64,000 nt of DNA from Meghimatium bilineatum (GCA_034231615.1 CM067322.1:66325354-66389353); one strand, 5' to 3'; numbered from the stretch's first letter, positions 43,318-55,465 are shown. The notes: generated by a model from the letters alone, not told the origin. Program-made: numbers and translations.

Positions 43318-43548
43318 CTACATATTAGCAGGATGTAGTCCGGAGAACGGATTGTGTTATTTCTTGGTTTACAACTAGACTTCGATGTCTGCGCCTTTCA
43401 TTCAGCTTCATCATTTTTTGGGTTCACTTTGCCCTATGAAACAGTCAACTCCAGCTCTAATCCTCCTTAGTTGACTCTTACGATAGGCATATTAGATCAT
43501 GGTGTTGCTATTTTTGGTCCCCTTCCGGGTCCTGTCAATACACGATTG
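43318..43548 (-). mobile_element. SINE1, long form
   Basis: CATATTAGCAGGATGTAGTC, TTGTGTTATTTCTTGGTTTA, AGACTTCGATGTCTGCGC, GGGTTCACTTTGCCCTATGA, AGTCAACTCCAGC and CCTCCTTAGTTGACTC, ending GGGTCCTGTCAATACACG. The 5' end (43548) matches that of the copy ending at 37216. Confidence 0.78.
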
Positions 43549-43639
43549 ATGAAACTTTATATATTTGTATCCCGTATAGTTGCCCATCTTCTTGATGTAA
43601 CGCATGACTCTCGAAAATCATCAATTATTGAGTCTCTAA

Positions 43640-43770
43640 ACACTTTCATCACATACAGACCACATGTACTACATAATAGACACACTTTCAGCACATACAG
43701 ACCACATGTACTACATAATAGACACACTTTCAGCACATACAGACCACATGTACTACATAATAGACAGACA
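43640..43770 (+). repeat. 42-bp tandem array, 3 copies
   Basis: The unit is CACATACAGACCACATGTAC followed by TACATAATAGACACACTTTCAG. The copies are nearly identical, which suggests recent expansion. Confidence 0.95.
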
Positions 43771-43854
43771 ACCAAAATCTCCAAATCTTTGAACAAGATT
43801 ATTGGAAAACATTGGTGGTTTTTTTTACAATGAGTACAAAAAGTTGAAAGTTGA

Positions 43855-44098
43855 AAAGTCGTAGAGGATTGACTTCACTGTACTCGGTTTCCCATATGTA
43901 CTCCGTCCCTCTCAACGAAGCGGCACGCCGCCTGTCGAGAGTATCACTCATAGCACGTAACTCCGTAGCTTCAAGCGATAATCCACAGGGATATCCGAAA
44001 AAAATCCACCTTGTACACAAGACGACAGGAGCCGGATTCGAACCCATGACCTCTTGAACACAAGGCGACCAGCGCCACTATGCTAGGGAGATACCTTG
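43855..44098 (-). mobile_element. SINE3, tRNA-derived
   Basis: On the minus strand CTAGCATAGTGGCGCTGG (A-box form) is followed by CATGGGTTCGAATCCGGC (B-box GGTTCGAATCC) at tRNA-like spacing. A body of about 170 bp runs to 43855. The sequence lacks a complete tRNA fold, so I call it a SINE rather than a gene. Confidence 0.68.
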
Positions 44099-45084
44099 AG
44101 TACAACTGAGTGTCCAAGTCTCTGAACATGCAATAACATTATGTAGACATGAATTACAACTGAACTTACAACTATTGTAGTGCTGCCGTTTCCAATGACG
44201 TAGAATAGGAGGAGGATGGTCGCACAAATGAACATGAAAAACAATTATGTACACAAATAAATATTTGCTACTAGTTGCTTATATTTTGTACATTGTCTGG
44301 GACAATACGTTGTTGAGAGTAAGTGGGGTCAACCTGGACACAAGTGTTCCTGTTAGACTTCAGCAATCTGTCGTGTCAATCTGCGGCATGCCTCTCACCG
44401 TAAAATAACTTTCCAGAAGTGCTTAATAGCCGTTCCTTGAGCAGTCCCTACAGATGCAAACAAATATCCAAGTGAACCTTCCTTTATACATGAGTTATAC
44501 AACTCACTGTTAATTAGTTCATTATTGTGGAATAGCGACCACTCCCGCTGATAACAAGAGGCAGTTCTGTCACCGTCACTTCTGACAAACCATAGCACCG
44601 CGTAAAGACCCCGGGTGTTTTTAAGGACATCTAAATTAAATGTTACAGCAGGTTGAGCCTCAATGTCATAACAACGAAGAAACGAACTACGATGGGTTGA
44701 CTAGAATTAACAAAGGTCTAATGGAGACTAATAAAATTCACCAAGTCTCAACTGAATCCCAGATTTTCACCGGGTCACAACAACTCATAAAAATAACAAG
44801 ACGTCCATCACTGCAATATCCCGTCGTGCATATATTCACATTATCTACATTTCATTATTTCTGGGATTAGTAACTGGAATCCCCGCAGAGAAACAGCCTG
44901 AAGTTGAGATACGCTCGTGTGAAAGCTTCACCGAACAGAAACACATCTGATTGACTGTCAAATCTATGTTGTGTTACAGGAAAATTACCAGCTCATAGAG
45001 TGTCTGTTCACATTGGGAAGTACAACTCAAAAACTAGACGGGGTTGCAAAGTGCTCATAACCTCAAGTGTAAATTACTGATGTC
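44099..45084. other. no recognisable feature
   Basis: About 1 kb without a match on either strand. Confidence 0.5.
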
Positions 45085-45450
45085 CAATATCTCTGGTTGG
45101 TTGGCTGGTTGATTGCTTGTTTTAGTTGTTTGGTTCGCTGGTTCTTTGATTGCCTTGATGACTGGTTAAATGGTTAGCTGGCTGTTTGGTGGTTTGCTTG
45201 GTTTTGCTGTTTCGCTGGTTGGTTCGCTGGTTGGTTGGTTGTTTGGTTGGTTGGTTTGATGACTGATTGATTAGTGGGTTGGCTGGCTGGCTGGTAGGTT
45301 GGTCGGCTTGATAACTGATAGATGTGTTGGTTGGCTGGCTGGCTGGTAGGTTGGTTGCTTCGTTTGGTTGGTTGGTTCGCTGGCTAGTTGTTTGGTTAGT
45401 TTCCTGGCTGGTTGATTTATTGGTTGGTTGGTTGGTTTATTAAATAATTA
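45085..45450 (+). repeat. degenerate TTGG/TGGC microsatellite
   Basis: An imperfect GGTTGGTTGGCTGGCTGG-type array. It is more decayed than the related TTGG/TTAG array at 14905-15545. Confidence 0.93.
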
Positions 45451-45884
45451 GTCGTCACACCATCCTTATTGCACACACTTGTCCATATGTGATTCGAACT
45501 CCCATTGAGTATCTCTGCCATCATGCGAGTTTCAGTTTTATATTAGTTAACGACTGTCCTTCCAACCTCATTAAGAGCCTTGCCTTCATTTTATTTCTAT
45601 ACCGTATTTTGAGTCCCCTTTGTTCATTCAGAACTTTAAAAAAAAAGAATCATCACCCTAATTAGTTTCCTTTGCTGGTTGTTTATTGTAATATTTCTTG
45701 CGCATTAATACCAAGCGCTTATTTAATTACTGCGTTATTCCGGTGCTATCATATGGATGTTAGAGCTGGAAAAGCTCTTTATCTTCAGAAAAGAAATTAC
45801 TGGGTTTCCAGAACAAATGTCTTAACTAACACCCATTGAAGTGAATTCAAATCGAATGATAACATCAGAGAAGAGACACATCAA
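45451..45884. other. no recognisable feature
   Basis: Nothing recognised on either strand. Confidence 0.5.
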
Positions 45885-46135
45885 AATGTCATCACAGATG
45901 TTTCAGAAAACGCCGTTGGTCCTACATCAGGCATGTCCTACGCGCAGACACCAACAAAATACACCACAAATCTCTTGAATGGATACCTACAGTCAAAAGA
46001 GCAAGGGGTAGACCAAAAGAAACACTCAGAAGAACAATACTTAGAGAAAGTAAAACAACCAATATTCATACTATTCAAGAAAAGCTGCACAGAAAAGCTT
46101 TGAACAGACAGAATTGGAGAGATCTGACCTCTGTC
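45885..46135 (+). pseudogene. LINE RT C-terminal fragment leading into the 28-bp satellite
   Basis: The plus strand reads RRWSYIRHVLRADTNKIHHK, SLEWIPTVKRARGRPKETLR, RTILRE, EKLHRKALNRQNWRDLTSVT. This is the C-terminal region of an endonuclease-RT LINE (family W-GHVLRM, W-P-GKR-RGRPK-TWRR, A-DR-W), probably the same lineage as 28985-29130. The last codons are already the first satellite unit. The copy is 5'-truncated. Confidence 0.85.
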
Positions 46136-49100
46136 ACCACACTCTTGCTAGTCAACTTCTGTCACCACACTCTTGCTCGTCAACTTCTGTCACCACACGC
46201 TTGCTCGTTAACTTGTCACCACATTCTTGTTTGTCAACTTCTGTCACCACACTCTTGCTCGTCAACCTCTGTCACCACACTCTTGCTAGTTAACTTCTGT
46301 CACCACACTCTTGCTCGTCAACTTCTGTCACCACACGCTTGCTCGTTAACTTGTCACCACATTCTTGTTTGTCAACTTCTGTCACCACACTCTTGCTCGT
46401 CAACTTCTGTCACCACACTCTTGCTCGTTAACTTGTCACCACACTCTTGTTTGTCAACTTCTGTCACCACACTCTTGCTCGTTAACTTGTCACCACACTC
46501 TTGTTTGTCAACTTCTGTCACCACACTCTTGCTCGTTAACTTGTCACCACACTCTTGCTCGTTAACTTCTGTCACCACACTCTTGTTTGTTAACTTTTGT
46601 CACCACACGCTTGTTTGTTAACTTGTCACCACATTCTTGCTCGTCAACTTTTGTCACCACACTCTTGTTTGTTAACTTCTGTCACCACACTCTTGTTTGT
46701 TAACTTTTGTCACCACACGCTTGTTTGTTAACTTGTCACCACACTCTTGCTCGTTAACTTTTGTCACCACACTCTTGTTTGTTAACTTCTGTCACCACAC
46801 TCTTGTTTGTTAACTTTTGTCACCACACGCTTGCTCGTTAACTTGTCACCACATTCTTGCTCGTCAACTTCTGTCACCACACTCTTGCTCGTCAACTTCT
46901 GTCACCACACTCTTGCTCGTCAACTTCTGTCACCACACTCTTGCTCGTTAACTTGTCACCACACTCTTGTTTGTCAACTTCTGTCACCACACTCTTGCTC
47001 GTTAACTTGTCACCACACTCTTGTTTGTCAACTTCTGTCACCACACTCTTGCTCGTTAACTTGTCACCACACTCTTGCTCGTTAACTTCTGTCACCACAC
47101 TCTTGTTTGTTAACTTTTGTCACCACACGCTTGTTTGTCAACTTCTGTCACCACACTCTTGCTCGTTAACTTCTGTCACCACACTCTTGATAGTCAACTT
47201 CTGTCACCACACTCTTGCTCGTTAACTTGTCACCACACTCTTGTTTGTCAACTTCTGTCACCACACTCTTGCTCGTTAACTTCTGTCACCACACTCTTGC
47301 TCGTTAACTTCTGTCACCACACTCTTGTTTGTTAACTTCTGTCACCACACTCTTGTTTGTCAACTTCTGTCACCACACGCTTGTTTGTCAACTTCTGTCA
47401 CCACACGCTTGCTCGTTAACTTATCACCACACTCTTGTTTGTCAACTTCTGTCACCACACTCTTGCTCGTCAACTTCTGTCACCACACTCTTGATAGTCA
47501 ACTTCTGTCACCACACTCTTGCTAGTCAACTTCTGTCACCACACTCTTGCTCGTTAACTTGTCACCACACTCTTGTTTGTCAACTTCTGTCACCACACTC
47601 TTGTTTGTCAACTTCTGTCACCACACTCTTGTTTGTCAACTTCTGTCACCACACTCTTGTTTGTCAACTTCTGTCACCACACGCTTGCTCGTTAACTTAT
47701 CACCACACTCTTGTTTGTCAACTTCTGTCACCACACTCTTGCTCGTTAACTTCTGTCACCACACTCTTGCTCGTCAACTTCTGTCACCACATTCTTGTTT
47801 GTTAACTTCTGTCACCACATTCTTGTTTGTCAACTTCTGTCACCACATTCTTGTTTGTCAACTTCTGTCACCACACGCTTGCTCGTTAACTTATCACCAC
47901 ACTCTTGTTTGTCAACTTCTGTCACCACACTCTTGCTCGTCAACTTCTGTCACCACACTCTTGATAGTCAACTTCTGTCACCACACTCTTGCTAGTCAAC
48001 TTCTGTCACCACACTCTTGCTCGTTAACTTGTCACCACACTCTTGTTTGTCAACTTCTGTCACCACACTCTTGTTTGTCAACTTCTGTCACCACACTCTT
48101 GTTTGTCAACTTCTGTCACCACACTCTTGTTTGTCAACTTCTGTCACCACACGCTTGCTCGTTAACTTATCACCACACTCTTGTTTGTCAACTTCTGTCA
48201 CCACACTCTTGCTCGTTAACTTCTGTCACCACACTCTTGCTCGTCAACTTCTGTCACCACACTCTTGCTCGTTAACTTCTGTCACCACACTCTTGCTAGT
48301 CAACTTCTGTCACCACACGCTTGCTCGTTAACTTATCACCACACTCTTGTTTGTCAACTTCTGTCACCACACTCTTGCTCGTCAACTTCTGTCACCACAC
48401 TCTTGCTAGTCAACTTCTGTCACCGCACTCTTGCTCGTTAACTTGTCACCACACTCTTGTTTGTCAACTTCTGTCACCACACTCTTGCTAGTCAACTTCT
48501 GTCACCACACTCTTGCTCGTTAACTTCTGTCCCCACACTCGTGCTCGTCAACTTCTGTCACCACACTCTTGCTCGTTAACTTCTGTCACCACACTCTTGC
48601 TAGTCAACTTCTGTCACCACACTCTTGCTCATCAACTTGTCCCCACACTCTTGCTCGTTAACTTCTGTCACCACACTCTTGCTAGTCAACTTCTGTCACC
48701 ACACTCTTGCTCGTTAACTTGTCACCACACTCTTGTTTGTCAACTTCTGTCACCACACGCTTGCTCGTTAACTTCTGTCACCACACGCTTGCTCGTCAAC
48801 TTCTGTCACCACACTCTTGTTTGTCAACTTCTGTCACCACACTCTTGCTCGTTAACTTCTGTCACCACACTCTTGCTCGTTAACTTCTGTCACCACACTC
48901 TTGCTCGTTAACTTCTGTCACCACACTCTTGTTTGTCAACTTCTGTCACCACACTCTTGCTCGTTAACTTCTGTCACCACATTCTTGTTTGTCAACTTCT
49001 GTCACCACACTCTTGCTCGTTAACTTCTGTCACCACACTCTTGCTCGTCAACTTCTGTCACCACACTCTTGCTAGTCAACTTCTGTCACCACACTCTTGC

Positions 49101-49500
49101 TCGTTAACTTGTCACCACATTCTTGTTTGTCAACTTCTGTCACCACACTCTTGCTCGTTAACTTCTGTCACCACACTCTTGCTCGTCAACTTCTGTCACC
49201 ACACTCTTGCTAGTCAACTTCTGTCACCACACTCTTGCTCGTTAACTTGTCACCACATTCTTGTTTGTCAACTTCTGTCACCACACTCTTGCTCGTTAAC
49301 TTCTGTCACCACACTCTTGCTCGTTAACTTCTGTCACCACACTCTTGCTAGTCAACTTCTGTCACCACACTCTTGCTCGTTAACTTCTGCCACCACACTC
49401 TTGCTCGTTAACTTGTCACCACACTTTTGTTTGTCAACTTCTGTCACCACACTCTTGTTTGTCAACTTCTGCCACCACACTCTTGCTCGTTAACTTCTGT
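46128..49500 (+). repeat. 28-bp satellite, 3.4 kb, about 120 copies, higher-order repeats
   Basis: The unit is ACTTCTGTCACCACACTC followed by TTGCTCGTTA, with shorter ACTTGTCACC units lacking three bases and TTTGT/TAGT/CTCGT variants. GTTAAC and GTCAAC (HpaI/HincII sites) recur per unit. Because unit lengths mix, frames rotate and yield many repetitive ORFs. Blocks of mixed variants recur: the segment at 47547 onwards recurs 470 bp later, and identical minus-strand stretches occur at 46372 and 46892 (520-bp shift). Confidence 0.96.
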
Positions 49501-49831
49501 TCAACCTTTTTCCGATCCACTCCCTTCCCCCCCCCCTAAAAGTTATTGTAATTTATGGACGGCCTCCTAATAAGTAAGGGCAAATGTTTCATTTCTGTGC
49601 CCGTGTCTTTCAGTGGACACACGCGAGATTAATACTCCACGCAGAATTACTCGTGCACTCTTTTCTTATTGCAAAACAATAGGACATATTCGGTATTAGA
49701 TCATGTAGATTGTAGACTGTAGATCTTAGGAATGTATCTGTACTTCAACAGACTTTTCTATCGCTCTAGCAAATTCTAGTTATGTATTAGTCTCGCTAAG
49801 TGAATGTTGAATAGTTTACTTTTTACTACGT
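49501..49831. other. no recognisable feature
   Basis: Nothing recognised apart from a C-run near 49527. Confidence 0.5.
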
Positions 49832-49833
49832 CG

Positions 49834-49896
<63 letters not shown>

Positions 49897-50205
49897 GCTA
49901 CTACTACTACTACTACTACTGATAATATTACTACTACTGCATTAACTATTACTAATACTACTACTTACATTACTAATACTTCGATTACTACTTCTACTAC
50001 TGCTACTGTAATACCAATATTATTACTACTGTTACTAAGACTACTACTGTTACTACTTAAATTGTTACTGTTACTATTACTACTTCTATTTCTAAAATTA
50101 CTACTTATATGACTACTTATAACTACTACTGCTACTACTACTACAACTATTACTATTTTCTACTGCTGGTACTACTACTACTACTACTATTACTACTACA
50201 ACTAC
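49832..50205 (+). repeat. CTA trinucleotide microsatellite
   Basis: A pure (CTA)n run of about 70 bp, then increasingly interrupted CTA/TTA repeats, and a second purer patch near 50165-50200. The Thr-rich frame (49804-50112) is an artefact. Confidence 0.96.
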
Positions 50206-50645
50206 AAGAGTATTAACTATCGCAAAGGCAACGAAACAGTACACTGCACGAGGATTGGTTCCATATGCTGTGAGTTACAACAAAAGAGACGAGTCCTGGA
50301 CATTTCTGAAGATAAGTTAACTTGATATTACTTTGAAATGTCTGTTTGGTTCGAAGGTCAGTCTTGTTCGTTGAGCAGCATCGCTACATTCAGAAGATTT
50401 ATGTCTCACCATCTTTCATTCATTCAGATAACTACATCAGACTCCACGTTCTTGAATGTCATTCCCTGCAGATCATGTTCGGTTATCTCTTAGAGGCACA
50501 GCCAGCACTAAGTGAACCTGATTTGATACACTTTTTACAAGGATTTTTCGTCTTTGTGGGGGAGGAGGAGGAGTTGAAGTCTTATTCATTTCTTAATCTT
50601 CACATTTTTTTCTAGTTCCAATATCTTAACATTTCTGCTTATCAT
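50206..50645. other. no recognisable feature
   Basis: An 89-codon plus frame (50346-50615) has no family match and no supporting context. Confidence 0.4.
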
Positions 50646-50649
50646 TTCC

Positions 50650-50880
50650 TACCATTGCTCTTATAATATTTTCTTACTTTCTGTTTATCAATTCCTTACA
50701 TTACTTTTATACTATTTTCTTTCTGTTCATCAATTCCTTACATTACTTTTATAATATTTTCTTATTTTCTGCTAATCAATTCCTTACATTACTTTTATAA
50801 TATTTTCTTATTTTCTGCTAATCAATTCCTTACATTACTTTTATAATATTTTCTTACTTTATGTTTATCTATTCCTTCCA
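50650..50880 (+). repeat. 46-50 bp tandem array, about 4.5 copies
   Basis: The unit is TTATTTTCTGCTAATCAATT followed by CCTTACATTACTTTTATAATATTTTC, with GTTTATC variants at the edges. Confidence 0.9.
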
Positions 50881-51034
50881 TTACTCGCATATTATTACCT
50901 CAATTTATGTTTAATACCCCCCTTTACTCTTGTACTTTGAAGAAAGTTTCCCCTTGTTATTTATTTTTTCGTTGATTTTTTTCGTTGAATCTGAACCTTG
51001 CTCTTATTTACTAGTGAAACTAGAAACATGGTGA

Positions 51035-51905
51035 TGAAGTTTTTCTAATCACAGGATACAAACATTATATATGTAAACTTCATCTAATCACTGGATACAA
51101 ACATTATATATGTAAACTTCATCTAATCACTGGATACAAACATTATGTGTGTAAACTTCATCTAATCACTGGATACAAACATTATATATGTAAACTTCAT
51201 CTAATCACTGGATACAAACATTATGTGTGTAAACTTCATCTAATCACTGGATACAAACATTATGTGTGTAAACTTCATCTAATCACTGGATACAAACATT
51301 ATGTGTGTAAACTTCATCTAATCACTGAACACAAACATTATGTGTGTAAACTTCATCTAATCACTGGATACAAACATTATATATGTAAACTTCATCTAAT
51401 CACTGGATACAAACATTATATATGTAAACTTCATCTAATCACTGGATACAAACATTATGTGTGTAAACTTCATCTAATCACTGGATACAAACATTATATA
51501 TGTAAACTTCATCTAATCACTGGATACAAACATTATGTGTGTAAACTTCATCTAATCACTGGATACAAACATTATATATGTAAACTTCATCTAATCACTG
51601 GATACAAACATTATGTGTGTAAACTTCATCTAATCACTGGATACAAACATTATATATGTAAACTTCATCTAATCACTGGATACAAACATTATATATGTAA
51701 ACTTCATCTAATCACTGGATACAAACATTATATATGTAAACTTCATCTAATCACTGGATACAAACATTATATATGTAAACTTCATCTAATCACTGGATAC
51801 AAACATTATGTGTGTAAACTTCATCTAATCACGGGATACAAACATTATGTGTGTAAACTTCATCTAATCACGGGATACAAACATTATTTGTGTAAACTTC
51901 ATCAC
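51035..51905 (+). repeat. 39-bp tandem array, about 22 copies
   Basis: The unit is AAACTTCATCTAATCACTGG followed by ATACAAACATTATGTGTGT, with a TATATGT variant interspersed. Thirteen codons per unit give a 256-residue frame of VCKLHLITGYKHY repeats. The near-identical copies and the variation at silent and non-silent sites alike do not suggest protein selection. Confidence 0.95.
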
Positions 51906-51984
51906 CCTGTTTCGTAGTTTCTCCTGTTGAATTTTTCTACAGCTGTTATATAATATATATATATAATATGCTGCAGAGCCAGCT

Positions 51985-52630
51985 CTAAAAACGATTGAAC
52001 TATCTATCTAGTGTCTTTTTCTTTGCTGTTGCTGTGAGAAGTCTCTGGGTTGAATGTTTTTCATGTTCGTGCTATGACACTGTTGGTTGTTTTATATGCA
52101 GTAATATTTTGATTTCTCAGAACGTTGGTAATTCCTTCAATCCTCCTTATTCCTCTGCGTTTTGTTGTTTCCATTTTCATGTTGTATACTCATGCTGCTG
52201 GCCAATATAGGTTCATTCTCATTAAGTGGCCGAACCATTTCAGTCTCTGTTTTTCAACCACAGACGATGGATGTTCCAACAGTTCTTGTAATCTCTTCAT
52301 TCCTCACATGTTCTCTTTTGTTTGCTGTTTTTCTTAGATATCTCATTTCATACACAGTAAGATTTCTCTCTTGTTGTTTAGCCATTGTCTATATCTGACA
52401 TTAATAACATATTGTTAGTATGAGCCTTGAATTTATGATTTGCCTTCTGGTTTCCATCGATGTAGATGTGTGATTCAAGATTGTCGTAAGTTCATAATTT
52501 ACGTAGTTTGCTTTTCTAATTTGTGACACGATCGCTTTGTAAAAGTGTTCCACAATATTTATATTCTTGTACTTGTTTCAGTAGTTGATAATTTATCTTT
52601 ATGCTAAATTTATTGGGTTCTCTGCCTAAT
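51985..52630 (-). pseudogene. RTE-like LINE RT C-terminus
   Basis: From high to low: KFSIKINYQLLKQVQEYKYC followed by GTLL (family F-YLGS-IT), then TVYEMRYLRKTANKREHVRN, EEITRTV, and a shifted GHL-RM segment. It is broken by frameshifts and stops. It is the better of two copies of one repeat (the other at 8130-8640). Confidence 0.72.
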
Positions 52631-52674
52631 ATGCGCCAACGCTTATGCAGTCCACCCGCAAAACAACGCATCCA

Positions 52675-52960
52675 TCCATAACCAGGTAGGGTCGTAGGGA
52701 TACTACATTTGATATGTTAATGCACAGGGTCTTTCAGTAATTTTTAACTCCAGCGATGCGATGCGGATGAGTGTTGAAAAATCTTATCCAATCCAGTATT
52801 TGATGTTGTCTGTCTGTGATTTCCTTCACCATCTTTGCTTCTTTGACACTCAATTGTTCTCTACAAGAATGTTTTTAAAAGGAATTATTTCAGTATAAAT
52901 GCTCAAACCATACAAGTTTTCATCATTTTGCTATTGAAAGTATTTATTTTTGTGAATCTG
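52675..52960 (-). pseudogene. RTE-like LINE 3' end, decayed
   Basis: Nucleotide similarity to 25026-25280: GGGTCGTAGGGATACTACAT, GCACAGGGTCTTTC, CAGCGATGCG, ATGCGGATGAGTGTTG. This is the same RT C-terminus family in the same strand sense, but no frame is open. Confidence 0.68.
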
Positions 52961-53104
52961 GAAGAATAATTTATTTCTTACGCACTCTATGTGGAATGTG
53001 CAAAACTCAACTACAACATTAGTATTCTAAAGTCTATATAAATAAACAATAGTGAATGGAGAATCACATCTATATATACAACACTGTCCTCACATTTCCA
53101 CTCT

Positions 53105-53195
53105 GTAAGCCTCTCGGCTCTGTGCTAGCTGCCCAGCTTCTTCTAGTGTCATGTTCAGAAGGTCTTCGACGTCATGTGTCCATTGTAGTCCAATG
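53105..53195 (-). pseudogene. LINE C-terminal codons
   Basis: On the minus strand the frame reads LQWTHDVEDLLNMTLEEAGQ, then LAQSREAYRVE and a stop. I recall a similar ending (WTHDIEDLL and LAQDR) in animal LINE ORF2 proteins. Only about 30 codons remain. Confidence 0.5.
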
Positions 53196-53239
53196 TATAG
53201 AGAATCAAATGTATAGGTAGTACGCTATCACACGATGCC

Positions 53240-53560
53240 AACGTTGATGATGAAGTGTATACAAGGATCGCCAAGGCAAGCAAAACTTTCGGCAGATTAT
53301 ACGAAAATGTTGGACGTAGAAATGGCATTAACCTGCAGACTAAGCTGAAAGTTTACAAAGCAGGGGTACTTCCAGTGCTGTTATACGCTAGTGAAACATG
53401 GACTGTGTATAGACGTCATGTGAAAAAACTCAATCACTTTGACACAACTTGTCTCAGAAACCTTATGAACATCAGATGGCAAGACAATATTTCAGATACC
53501 ACTGCTCTTGATAGAGCTGGTATCCCCAGCATTGACACTATTCTGATGCAGTCGCGGCGC
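53240..53560 (+). pseudogene. RTE-like LINE RT fragment
   Basis: The plus frame reads YTRIAKASKTFGRLYENVG, TKLKVYKAGVLPVLLYASET, WTVYRRHVKKLNHFDTTCLR, NIRWQDNISDTTALDRAGIP, SIDTILMQSR. This is a continuous RTE C-terminal region (family RI-KASQAFGRL, LLYGAETW, LRRIL-IRWQD-I-D). It breaks off exactly where the GHV-RM motif should begin and is replaced by TLREPLP and a stop. Confidence 0.9.
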
Positions 53561-53754
53561 ACACTTAGGGAACCGCTCCCTTAAATTATTGCGTATTAAG
53601 CTCCACAGTTACCCTTGTCTTTCTTTATATTAAAGTGTCAACTGTAAACCTAATACTGTGTACATCACAACACTCGGGTTTCGAAATTAAGACTTACACA
53701 ATTCAATGCGAACATGTGAATAAATCAATCAATCAAGTGATATTCCGAGCTGTG

Positions 53755-54060
53755 AAGGTGAACATGCTTCTCCACAACTCTCTGTCTCTTGTGTTGTTAA
53801 TAAGTTCAATTGGTGACTTCTTTTTGTGTCACAGTCACAACCCATCCAGAAATGTCTCTCTTTGTCTTCCTCTGTTTCTTCTCTCCTTATTCTTTCCTGT
53901 GGTTACTAAATGGTAAGCTTTACTTTCCTCATCACATGCCCTAAAAATCTGTATTGCCTCTTTCTAATATTCACTATATTTTCTCGTTTTACTCCAGAAC
54001 TCACTATTAGTTTTCTTGGGTTATCCGTAGAAATGGCATCATTCTTCTTAAAAACCATAT
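53755..54060 (-). pseudogene. LINE RT C-terminus, decayed
   Basis: The minus strand reads NIRKRQYRFLGHVMRKVKLT, then a GEKKQRKTKRDISGW-like stretch that corresponds to the G-RARGRQR basic patch. Frames shift around 53930 and no intact domain remains. Confidence 0.6.
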
Positions 54061-54689
54061 CTCGTGTGAAGAAATAGTATGCAATATTACTAGATTTGAT
54101 AACTTGTTACATACTGATAATGATATTATCTTAATTAAATAGTATCCAGCTTCGGTGTAAAAAGAAATATGTTTAACTTAGGCGTCGCCAAATGGTTACA
54201 TATTTATGGAACAAATGATTGATTTCGATCAGGAAAAAAACACAGGACACCTCACCCTTAGGTGTCGTTATAATTGTTGATCGATCTGTTTCGAGAATAA
54301 AAATCCGATGTCGTTTGTTTCATTTCTCAACAATACCCGAATGTTTTTGTATTTTAAATAAGTCTTCTTCGCTGATGTTTTCTACCTTCACAGATATTCA
54401 TCTGCTTCTATCCATGTTCATCTTTTCACGCCATTCTTTCTCATATTTTTTTTATTCTTGGAATTAATCTACTAAATAATATTTGTTCAAATTAAAAATT
54501 CTTAGAAAGCCAAAATTTAAGGAGAATATCTTGCATACATGAATACATTAAATACATGATGCCGCGGTCCGATTGTTGAAAATCACTGCTATATATGATT
54601 TGCCTCCATTATATTATTTTTTAAATAAACACTACATGGTCAATATATTTGTGCCCTTTGTTGTGATAAAGGGCCTTTCAACCGCGTAT
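54061..54689. other. no recognisable feature
   Basis: Nothing recognised on either strand. Confidence 0.5.
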
Positions 54690-55080
54690 GTTAATTAAAC
54701 TTGGTTATATGAAAGCTTCCTGCTATTTTTAAATATATATATATAATGGAGGCCGTGGAGCAGGTAATCTTGTCACCAGGAACGCCGAATAAGAAAAATA
54801 TCTCTTATGGTGAGATATAATCTTTTCAACTTTGTGTGACACTAACCGCGAATGTAAGTCCAATTTGGTTATATCAAACTTTCAACAATCAAATAATAGC
54901 GTTTCTGGCAATCCAGTCTTCACAACCTCCCGAGTTGTTTGCTTATGTAAAATATACTTCTTATGGTGAGATACGCTTCTTTCAAATGAGAACTCTAGTC
55001 TAAACTCTTTACATCAGAACCTTTAACCTTCTGAAAATTGTGGAGGACATGGTTCTAATAATCCAGTGTCACTGTGACAT
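54690..55080 (+). repeat. degenerate tandem repeat, unit about 155 bp
   Basis: Blocks recur in order: AACTTGGTTATATGAAA / AATTTGGTTATATCAAA, AATATCTCTTATGGTGAGAT / ATACTTCTTATGGTGAGATA, and GGAGGCCGTGGAGCAGG / GTGGAGGACATGGTTC. A related TTTGGTTATATCAG plus ATGGGGATCATG stretch occurs at about 62007-62060. Confidence 0.5.
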
Positions 55081-55149
55081 TTGGTAGTACGTCCACAGAG
55101 TTGATTAGAATATTATATTTTAATTTCGTATTGCCTCTGTTAGATAAAT

Positions 55150-55465
55150 GAAAAATAATGTCCCATGGAAGCAACCTGCCGTCGGGGATGAAGATAACTT
55201 CATATACTAAGCCGAAGCAACTATTAGGTGGGATGGCTGGCTTCCTTCCTTGTTGTGTTTACCTTCCCTACCTATTGCATCAGATACCGTGTACAGCTGT
55301 GTGGATTTGAAGATCGGTCGTGTCATGCCACTGATCACGACCCAGACTGATTTTTATTTACCCGGACGTAGTTTCGAACCTGTAACGCTGTTACCGGGTG
55401 ATAGTAAGCAAGCTTATTAGTAACGAAAGCCTACTATCAACTATGCCACTGCGCTCATGTTAGAT
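55150..55465 (-). mobile_element. SINE2 (tRNA-like repeat)
   Basis: Reverse complement of the 18263-18549 repeat. On the minus strand GCAGTGGCATAGTTGATAG (A-box-like) precedes AGCTTGCTTACTATCACCCG, GTTACAGGTTCGAAACTACG (B-box-like), ATGACACGACCGATC, GGTAAACACAACAAGGAA, CCCACCTAATAG and TATCTTCATCCCCGACGG. The distance between boxes is longer than in a tRNA, so the head may carry an insertion. Confidence 0.65.

Noticed and set aside
43990-44095. Functional tRNA gene
   Set aside because: The A- and B-box sequences are present but the acceptor ends do not pair into a full cloverleaf, and a non-tRNA body follows. A tRNA-derived SINE fits better.
46100-49493. Numerous SPHSC/CHHTL-rich frames up to 242 residues
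   Set aside because: They come from the 28-bp satellite with mixed unit lengths. Similar frames recur every few hundred bases.
51147-51917. 256-residue frame of VCKLHLITGYKHY repeats
   Set aside because: It is a 39-bp array read in one frame. The protein has no start context and no non-repetitive part beyond a few end residues.
53255-53584. The frame ending TLREPLP as an intact gene end
   Set aside because: RTE homology stops abruptly at ILMQSR where the GHV-RM segment should follow. The last eight codons are out-of-family sequence beyond a breakpoint.
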